Below, piece after piece: positions 6,307 through 11,243 of a stretch of DNA of 11,243 bases. The stretch covers positions 1 to 11,243 of the forward strand of contig JBGCDD010000178.1 of NCBI GenBank assembly GCA_045105075.1, read 5' to 3'. This DNA comes from JBGCDD01 sp045105075 (GTDB lineage Bacteria > Pseudomonadota > Alphaproteobacteria > Rhodobacterales > Rhodobacteraceae). A program made the position numbers and the translations under genes. Within the stretch, counting starts at the first letter, position 1. Every line of letters starts with the position of its first letter. The notes under the pieces are model-generated. The model saw only the letters and a list, made by a program, of their open reading frames with translations. It did not search any database and was not told the origin of the DNA.

Positions 6307-7449
6307 ATGAGCACACCTGCCCGCGTCACGCCCGACTGGCCGCATTTCATCGCCGCGTCGATTTATCGAGGCTCCAGCTTCGGCGCCACCCATCCGCTGG
6401 CCATCGAGCGGGTGCCCACGGTGGTTGATCTGTGTCGCGCCATGGGCTGGTTGCCGCGCGCGCAATACCGCACCAGTCCACGTGCCAAACCCAAAGCGCT
6501 GGCCGCGTTTCACACCCCCACCTACATCGCCGCGCTGCAACAGGCCGAGATGACGCAATCGGTCACCCCCGAAGTCCGCGCCCGCCATCACATCGGCACC
6601 GTGTCCAACCCGGTCTACCCCGAAATGTTCCGCCGCCCCGCCACCTCTGCGGGCGGCTCAATCTATGGCGCCGAGCTGATTGCCAAGGGCGGCACGGTTT
6701 ATCACCCGGCGGGCGGCACCCATCACGGATTGGCGGACCGCGCCAATGGGTTTTGTTTTTTCAACGATCCGGTGCTGGCGATCATGGCCCTGCACCGTCA
6801 AGGGCTGAACCGCGTCGCCTATGTCGACATTGACGCGCACCATTGTGACGGGGTCGAAGCCGCCTTTGGCGCGGATCCGCGCGTGCGTCTGATTTCCGTG
6901 CACGAAGAAAACCGTTGGCCGCGCACCGGCGCCCTGACGGACCGCGCCGGGGGCTCGGCCTGGAACCTGCCGGTGCCGCGCGGTTTGAATGACAGCGAGT
7001 TCGCGCTGATCCTCAATTCGGTGATCTTGCCGGTGCTGGCTGATTTCCGACCCGACGCGCTGGTGGTGCAATGTGGCGCCGATGCGCTGGCCGAAGACCC
7101 GCTGGCGCGGCTAGAGCTGTCAAACAACGCGCATTTCACAGCGATTGCTCACTTGCACAAAATGGCGCCAAGGGTGCTGGTTCTGGGCGGCGGCGGTTAC
7201 AACCCCTGGTCTGTGGCACGCGCGTGGAGCGGGGTGTGGGCGACCTTGTGCGGCCACGCTATTCCCGAAGTTCTGCCAGAGGCCGCGCAAACCGTTCTGG
7301 GCCGGATCCAGTGGCACAAACTGCGCGGCGCCGCTCCACCTGCGCATTGGGTCACCACCTTGCGCGATGCCCCGCGCCCCGGTCCGATCCGTGACGCAGT
7401 GCGCGACCGCGTTCAGGTTCTGGTGCAGCGCCAGAGCAGCGACGCCTAG
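6307..7449 (+). CDS. Histone deacetylase-like amidohydrolase (AcuC / class I HDAC family)
   Basis: A 380-residue cytosolic zinc hydrolase of the arginase/deacetylase fold, expected to remove acetyl or similar acyl groups from lysine side chains or small amines. The active site is complete. The charge-relay pair is His139-His140 in GGTHHGLADRANGF. The zinc ligands are Asp176 and His178 in VDIDAHHCDGVE, with Asp259 in CGADALAEDP. The transition-state Tyr298 is in LGGGGYNPWSVAR, the class I signature. HDAC8 uses the same set. A TTG at 6271 extends the frame by 12 residues. I chose ATG 6307 because the family-like sequence starts soon after it, though no clear ribosome binding site precedes either. 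It is close to AcuC, which deacetylates acetyl-CoA synthetase in Bacillus, but no acs or acetyltransferase gene is nearby, so the substrate is open. Confidence 0.9.
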   Translation: MSTPARVTPDWPHFIAASIYRGSSFGATHPLAIERVPTVVDLCRAMGWLPRAQYRTSPRAKPKALAAFHTPTYIAALQQAEMTQSVTPEVRARHHIGTVSNPVYPEMFRRPATSAGGSIYGAELIAKGGTVYHPAGGTHHGLADRANGFCFFNDPVLAIMALHRQGLNRVAYVDIDAHHCDGVEAAFGADPRVRLISVHEENRWPRTGALTDRAGGSAWNLPVPRGLNDSEFALILNSVILPVLADFRPDALVVQCGADALAEDPLARLELSNNAHFTAIAHLHKMAPRVLVLGGGGYNPWSVARAWSGVWATLCGHAIPEVLPEAAQTVLGRIQWHKLRGAAPPAHWVTTLRDAPRPGPIRDAVRDRVQVLVQRQSSDA

Positions 7450-7450
7450 C

Positions 7451-7750
7451 TCAGCGCGCCAAACATCGCGCCAGCGCCACAGCGTAAGCGCGCCGCTCCT
7501 TTTCCAAACGTACTTCCTCGCCACCGCGCCCTGCAAAAGCAGGTGATGGAATGCGCGGACGGGTGCTGTGCGTCACGCCAAAGCTGGCCGATCCGGTGAT
7601 GCGCAAACGCGCTGCGCCGCGGCTGCCTGGCGTGTACCCTGTGGCCGCAGCCGCTTGTGCGGCGCACACATCGCGGATTTCCTGACTTTGCGCCCAAACC
7701 GGGCTGGACAGGCAACATAGCACCGCGAGCGTTGAGACAAATTTCACCAT
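7451..7750 (-). CDS. Small secreted (periplasmic) protein of unknown function
   Basis: A 99-residue protein with a clear Sec signal peptide: Lys3, a hydrophobic core to residue ~14, and a likely cleavage after VWA (residue 20). There is no lipobox, so it should be soluble in the periplasm. The mature part has two cysteines, Cys29 near its start and Cys96 near its end, which could form one disulfide joining the termini. Between them is a Gly/Ala/Ser-rich stretch (36-60) and an Arg/Glu-rich segment (75-88). The start ATG 7750 lies directly after GGGAGG; a GTG three bases later has better spacing. The gene converges on the deacetylase-like gene with a single base between stops. I do not recognise the family. 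Signal peptide, ribosome binding site and intact frame make a real gene likely. Confidence 0.7.
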   Translation of the reverse strand: MVKFVSTLAVLCCLSSPVWAQSQEIRDVCAAQAAAATGYTPGSRGAARLRITGSASFGVTHSTRPRIPSPAFAGRGGEEVRLEKERRAYAVALARCLAR

Positions 7751-7893
7751 ACCTCCCTATGCCCCAAACGGCTCACAGCGGTCAAATCACATCTCGCCGG
7801 ACCCGCCGGGGGTGAGACATACTGCCCAAGATGCCGATCGCGCTAGACAGCGACGCCAATTGCGCCATCTTGTGCACCACGACATGAACAAGA
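7751..7893. promoter_or_regulatory. Divergent intergenic region upstream of the ABC transporter operon
   Basis: These 143 bp lie between the start of the small secreted protein gene and the ABC operon. TTGACC on the minus strand (7774-7779) could be a -35 element for the secreted-protein gene, but I see no good -10. For the ABC operon I could not identify a convincing promoter or Shine-Dalgarno sequence ahead of the TTG at 7894. An in-frame TGA at 7885-7887 sets the upstream limit for the ATPase start. Confidence 0.4.
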
Positions 7894-8562
7894 TTGGACA
7901 TCCCCTTGGTTTTGCGCATTTCCTCGGTTTCCAAAAGTTACAACGGTGGCGACGGGCCGGTGCCGGTCTTGCGCGATGTCTCGCTTGACCTGGAGGCCGG
8001 GCAAACCCTGGCGCTGACCGGCGAAAGCGGGTCAGGCAAAAGCACGCTGTTGCATCTGGTTGGCGCGCTCGACAGTTTCGATACGGGCGAAATCACACTG
8101 GGCGGCACCGCGCTGTCAGGGCTTGATGATGCCGGCCGGGCTGCCTTGCGTCGCAGCGCCGTAGCGCTGGTTTTTCAGCAGTTCAACCTCGTACCCTCGC
8201 TGACGGTTGCGCAAAACCTTGCTTTTCACGCGCGGTTGGGCGGGCGCGATGATGCCGACTGGATCGCCCATCTCAGCCAACGCCTTGGGCTTGCGGATCT
8301 TGGCGCGCGCTTTCCCGAACAGCTCTCGGGCGGGCAACAACAGCGCGTTGCCATTGGGCGCGCTTTGGCGCTGCGCCCGGATCTGTTGTTGGCCGATGAA
8401 CCCACCGGCAATCTGGACGAAGCCACCAGCGCCAAAGTGCTCGACCTGATGCTCGAGCTGGTGCGTGACAGTGGCGCGGCCTTGTTTCTGGTCACCCATT
8501 CCCAAGCCATTGCGGCGCGCATGGACCGTCACGTGCATTTGCGCGCCGGGCAGTTGGCATGA
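7894..8562 (+). CDS. ABC transporter ATP-binding protein, LolD/MacB type (AttE/YbbA-like)
   Basis: A 222-residue ATPase that powers an FtsX-type permease at the inner membrane. Motifs are all intact: Walker A GESGSGKST (43-51), Q-loop VFQQFN (93-98), signature LSGGQQQR (144-151), Walker B LLLADEP (164-170, Glu169 catalytic), D-loop GNLDEATS (172-179) and His202 of the H-loop (VTHSQ). The subfamily is that of LolD, MacB and YbbA, whose partners use mechanotransmission rather than classic substrate tunnels. The frame has no ATG near its start: an in-frame TGA lies at 7885-7887, and the only candidates are TTG at 7894, 7906 or 7912. The first homologous residues are around VLRISSVSKSYN, so any of these would give a complete domain. 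The stop overlaps the permease start (ATGA), indicating translational coupling. Confidence 0.9.
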   Translation: MDIPLVLRISSVSKSYNGGDGPVPVLRDVSLDLEAGQTLALTGESGSGKSTLLHLVGALDSFDTGEITLGGTALSGLDDAGRAALRRSAVALVFQQFNLVPSLTVAQNLAFHARLGGRDDADWIAHLSQRLGLADLGARFPEQLSGGQQQRVAIGRALALRPDLLLADEPTGNLDEATSAKVLDLMLELVRDSGAALFLVTHSQAIAARMDRHVHLRAGQLA

Positions 8563-10967
8563 GACGCACCGCCCTGCTTGCGCTGATCTCGCATTGGCGT
8601 CGCCAGCCGGGCCAGCTGATCACACTGGTTTTGGGTCTGGCATTGGCCACCGGGCTTTGGTCGGCAGTGCAGGCAATCAACGGCGAGGCCCGCGCGAATT
8701 ACGCCAAGGCCGCCGCACAACTCAGCGCCGGACAAAACCGCGTGTTGCGTGCGCCCGATGGTGTCATTGCGCTGGCCGATTATGTGGCGTTGCGGCGCGC
8801 CGGTTGGCTGGTCACCCCGGTGCTTGAGGGGCGCGTGCGGCTTGGCGATGGGTTGGTCACGCTGATGGGCGTTGATATGCTGACCTATCCCAGCCCGCCA
8901 GCGCCGCAAAACACCGATCTGACCCTTGCGCCACTGGATGTGCTTGGCGGCGATGGCCGCCTTTTTGCACGCGCTGAAACCTTGGCGCGCATTGGCACAG
9001 CGCCCGATCTGCCGCCGCGCATCGAAACCACCGATCTGCCGCCGGGGCTTGTGCTTGGCGACATTGGGTTGGTCGAAAGGCTGCTGGACCGCCCCGGCCA
9101 GCTCAGCCGTATTTTGGTGTTGGAAACGCAACCCAAAGGCCTGACGCCGCTCAGCCAGTTGATGCCCGACCTGATCATCGACGACCCCACCGGCGACACG
9201 GATACAGCCCGGCTGACCGACAGTTTTCACCTGAACCTGACCGCCTTTGGCCTGCTGTCTTTCGCCGTGGGGTTGTTCATTGTGCACGGCGCCGTGGGGC
9301 TCGCCTTCGAGCAACGCCGCGCAATGTTTCGCACCTTGCGCGCGCTGGGTTTGCCCCGACGCGATCTGACGCTTTTGGTGCTGGGCGAGCTGGTGGTTTT
9401 GGCACTGGTGTCGGGCACTTTGGGATTGGCTTTGGGTTACGCCGTCGCGGCCGCGTTGCTCCCTGATGTCGCCGCCACCTTGCGCGGCCTTTACGGCGCC
9501 CCCGTCACCGGAGAGCTGGCCTTGCGCCCGATCTGGTTTGCCAGCGGCATCGCGATGGCGCTGTTTGGCACCTTGCTGGCGGGCGGCAAAGGCCTGTGGC
9601 AACTGGCGACCTTGCCGCTGCTCTCGGGTCCCGGTGTTGTCGCCTGGGCCAGCGCTTATGGCCGGCGCGCCCGCCTGATGGTTGCGGGCGGGTGCGCGCT
9701 GATCCTGGCTGGGGTTGTGGCGGTTTGGCTGTCCGACGGCCTGTTGGCGGGCTTTGCCTTGCTGGCCGGTTTGCTCCTTGGGTCTGCCATGTTGCTGCCC
9801 CCCGCCTTGGGCGTGATCCTTGGTCTGGCCGCACGGCGCGCCCGCTCGGTCACCGCGCAATGGGTGTGGGCCGATCTGAAAACCCAACTGCCGGGCCTGT
9901 CCCTTGCGCTGATGGCCCTGATGCTGGCACTGGCCACCAATATCGGCGTTGGCACCATGGTGTCGTCGTTCCGTCTGACCTTCACCGGCTGGCTCGATCA
10001 ACGTCTCGCCTCAGAACTTTATGTCACCGCGCGCACCGATGAACAGGGGGCCGCGCTGTCGGACTGGTTGCAGGATCGCAGCGATGCAGTGCTGCCGATC
10101 CGCTTTGCCGAAACCGAGCTGAACGGAGATCCCGCGCGCATATACGGTATCGTTGATCATCCGACCTACCGCGACAACTGGCCCCTGATCGCCGCCGAGC
10201 CAGATGTGTGGGACCAACTGGCGGCTGGCACAGCTGTGCTGATCAACGAACAAATGGCGCGCCGCGCCGATCTTTGGCCGGGTGATACCGTGCGCATCGG
10301 CGCCACTTGGCAAGCGCCCATCGCCGGCGTCTATTCTGATTACGGCAACCCGTCCGGGCAGGCCATTGTGCCGATGGATCAGATGTTGGCGCGCTTTGAC
10401 GGCATTGCCAATCGCCAGTTCGGCGTGCGCATCGATCCTGAAAAACAGGATGCCTTGGTGGCCGAAATGCGCGCCACCTTCGATCTGCCCGCGCGCGCGG
10501 TGGTGGATCAAGCCGGCATCAAGGCGCTGTCGCTGGGCATCTTTGAGAAAACCTTTGTGGTCACCGGCGCACTGAACATTCTCACACTTGGGGTGGCCAG
10601 TTTTGCGATCCTGACCAGCCTGCTGACCCTGTGGACCATGCGCCTGCCCCATCTTGCGCCGGTCTGGGCGTTGGGAATGACGCGCGCGAAACTGGCCCGG
10701 CTGGAACTGGTGCGCAGTCTTGCGCTGGCCGGGTTGACGGCAGTGCTGGCGCTGCCATTGGGGCTGGTTCTGGCCTGGGCGCTGCTGGCTGTCATCAACG
10801 TCGAGGCCTTTGGCTGGCGCTTGCCGATGCACCTGTTCCCGATGGATTGGCTGCGGTTGGGTGCGTTGGCGTTGCTCGCCGGTGGGCTGGCCGCCGCCCT
10901 GCCCGCGCGCCGTTTGGGGCGCATGCCGCCCGCTGATTTGCTAAGGGTGTTTGCCAATGAACGCTAG
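8559..10967 (+). CDS. ABC transporter permease with two FtsX domains (AttFG/YbbP-like)
   Basis: An 802-residue inner-membrane permease. A first membrane helix (about 19-39) is followed by a ~185-residue periplasmic region. The first FtsX domain then spans three helices (about 227-248, 270-300 and 325-350). Four further hydrophobic helices lie near 372-391, 395-421 and 445-470. A second periplasmic region (about 475-660) precedes the second FtsX domain (665-692, 718-748 and 766-782), ending in the typical LPARRLGRMPPADLLR (781-796). The ~10-helix, double-FtsX plan matches E. coli YbbP (~800 residues) and the permease part of AttEFGH-type exporters. One chain may thus supply both permease halves that LolC and LolE provide separately. 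It overlaps the ATPase by four bases and the AttH-like gene by eleven. Substrate is unknown; lipids or hydrophobic compounds are likely from the family. Confidence 0.9.
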   Translation: MRRTALLALISHWRRQPGQLITLVLGLALATGLWSAVQAINGEARANYAKAAAQLSAGQNRVLRAPDGVIALADYVALRRAGWLVTPVLEGRVRLGDGLVTLMGVDMLTYPSPPAPQNTDLTLAPLDVLGGDGRLFARAETLARIGTAPDLPPRIETTDLPPGLVLGDIGLVERLLDRPGQLSRILVLETQPKGLTPLSQLMPDLIIDDPTGDTDTARLTDSFHLNLTAFGLLSFAVGLFIVHGAVGLAFEQRRAMFRTLRALGLPRRDLTLLVLGELVVLALVSGTLGLALGYAVAAALLPDVAATLRGLYGAPVTGELALRPIWFASGIAMALFGTLLAGGKGLWQLATLPLLSGPGVVAWASAYGRRARLMVAGGCALILAGVVAVWLSDGLLAGFALLAGLLLGSAMLLPPALGVILGLAARRARSVTAQWVWADLKTQLPGLSLALMALMLALATNIGVGTMVSSFRLTFTGWLDQRLASELYVTARTDEQGAALSDWLQDRSDAVLPIRFAETELNGDPARIYGIVDHPTYRDNWPLIAAEPDVWDQLAAGTAVLINEQMARRADLWPGDTVRIGATWQAPIAGVYSDYGNPSGQAIVPMDQMLARFDGIANRQFGVRIDPEKQDALVAEMRATFDLPARAVVDQAGIKALSLGIFEKTFVVTGALNILTLGVASFAILTSLLTLWTMRLPHLAPVWALGMTRAKLARLELVRSLALAGLTAVLALPLGLVLAWALLAVINVEAFGWRLPMHLFPMDWLRLGALALLAGGLAAALPARRLGRMPPADLLRVFANER

Positions 10968-11243
10968 ATCACTTGCCTTTTGCCTGATGGCTTTGCCCGG
11001 TCTCGCCACAGCCCAGGGCTTTGCTGGGCTGGGCACCCAAGTCGAAGGGTTCACCAACCCAGAACCAAGCTATGTCTTTGACTTCCCAACCGATCACGGC
11101 CCCCACCCTGATTTCCGCATTGAATGGTGGTATCTGACCGCCACCCTGCGCGGTGCGGACGGGTTGGATTACGGCATCCAGTGGACGCTGTTTCGCTCGG
11201 CCCTGGCGCCCGAAACCCGTCCCGGATGGCAAGATCCGCAACT
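10957..11243 (+). CDS. AttH/CrtC-like lipocalin-fold periplasmic protein, N-terminal part only
   Basis: The first 95 codons are present and the frame stays open to the right edge. Residues 1-19 form a signal peptide (MNARSLAFCLMALPGLATA, cleavage probably before Gln20), so the protein is exported. The mature part carries RIEWWYLTATL (54-64) and YGIQWTLFR (72-80), hallmarks of the AttH / carotenoid 1,2-hydratase (CrtC) N-terminal lipocalin family (PF07143, with a second lipocalin domain expected downstream). The exported form and the ABC context point to an AttH partner protein rather than a carotenoid enzyme. The ATG lies inside the end of the permease gene (11 nt overlap), with AAGGG about ten bases upstream, so its translation is probably coupled. 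It may receive or present a hydrophobic ligand to the transporter, which is inference. Confidence 0.85.
   Translation, partial: MNARSLAFCLMALPGLATAQGFAGLGTQVEGFTNPEPSYVFDFPTDHGPHPDFRIEWWYLTATLRGADGLDYGIQWTLFRSALAPETRPGWQDPQ

Noticed and set aside
8529..10001. Open frame of 490 codons on the minus strand
   Set aside because: It lies antisense to the FtsX permease in GC-rich codons. The predicted protein is Gln/Arg/Gly/His-rich with no domain, while the plus strand encodes a clear membrane protein.
10011..10832. Open frame of 273 codons on the minus strand
   Set aside because: It is antisense to the second half of the permease, with low-complexity composition and no ribosome binding site.
10957..11243. 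Carotenoid 1,2-hydratase (crtC)
   Set aside because: The lipocalin motif is shared with CrtC, but the signal peptide and the ABC exporter operon fit an AttH protein better, and no carotenoid genes are nearby in the window.
1..11243. CRISPR arrays, tRNA or rRNA genes, insertion sequences, phage genes
   Set aside because: I looked for regularly spaced repeats, cloverleaf-like segments, transposase motifs and terminal inverted repeats and found none that I could support.

Overview
The window looks like a chromosomal segment from a marine alphaproteobacterium, most likely Rhodobacterales (Roseobacter group). The support is indirect: moderately high GC, a ppx-rlmE pair typical of alphaproteobacteria, a GcvT-type FAD oxidoreductase beside a MetF-like / pterin-methyltransferase / PF13769 cluster, and a GC-rich intergenic palindrome that I recall from Roseobacter genomes. 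I ran no database search. I see no rRNA, tRNA, CRISPR, transposase or phage gene.

Layout. (1) Positions 1-2878, minus strand: a one-carbon cluster. In transcription order it holds a small PF13769-type protein, a MetF-family reductase, a pterin-binding methyltetrahydrofolate:corrinoid-type methyltransferase and, after a 155 bp gap, the first 135 codons of a dimethylglycine/sarcosine-dehydrogenase-like FAD protein that runs off the left edge. The likely logic is that demethylation of methylated amines loads tetrahydrofolate, the MetF-like protein reduces methylene-THF to methyl-THF, and the methyltransferase passes the methyl group to a corrinoid protein. No corrinoid-binding protein or homocysteine methyltransferase lies in the window, so they would have to be elsewhere. 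This fits a split methionine synthase or a dedicated corrinoid methyl-transfer route. (2) Positions 3140-5104, plus strand: ppx/gppA-type exopolyphosphatase, then rlmE (23S rRNA 2'-O-methyltransferase), separated by 150 bp that hold a GC-rich palindrome. (3) Positions 5085-6226, minus strand: a weak 70-96 residue ORF and a YihY/BrkB-family membrane protein. (4) Positions 6307-7449, plus strand: an AcuC/class-I-histone-deacetylase-like amidohydrolase, divergent from yihY. It ends one base before a convergent small secreted protein (7451-7750, minus). (5) Positions 7894 to the right edge, plus strand: a compact three-gene operon of a LolD/MacB-type ABC ATPase, an 802-residue permease with two FtsX domains, and the start of an AttH/CrtC-like lipocalin-fold periplasmic protein. 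All junctions overlap (ATGA, then 11 nt), so the three are probably made and act together in moving a lipid or other hydrophobic molecule across the envelope.

Most of this is ordinary core or accessory metabolism. The points worth a second look are the one-carbon cluster with its unexplained PF13769 partner, the ABC-lipocalin operon with a non-ATG start, and several small or regulatory elements.
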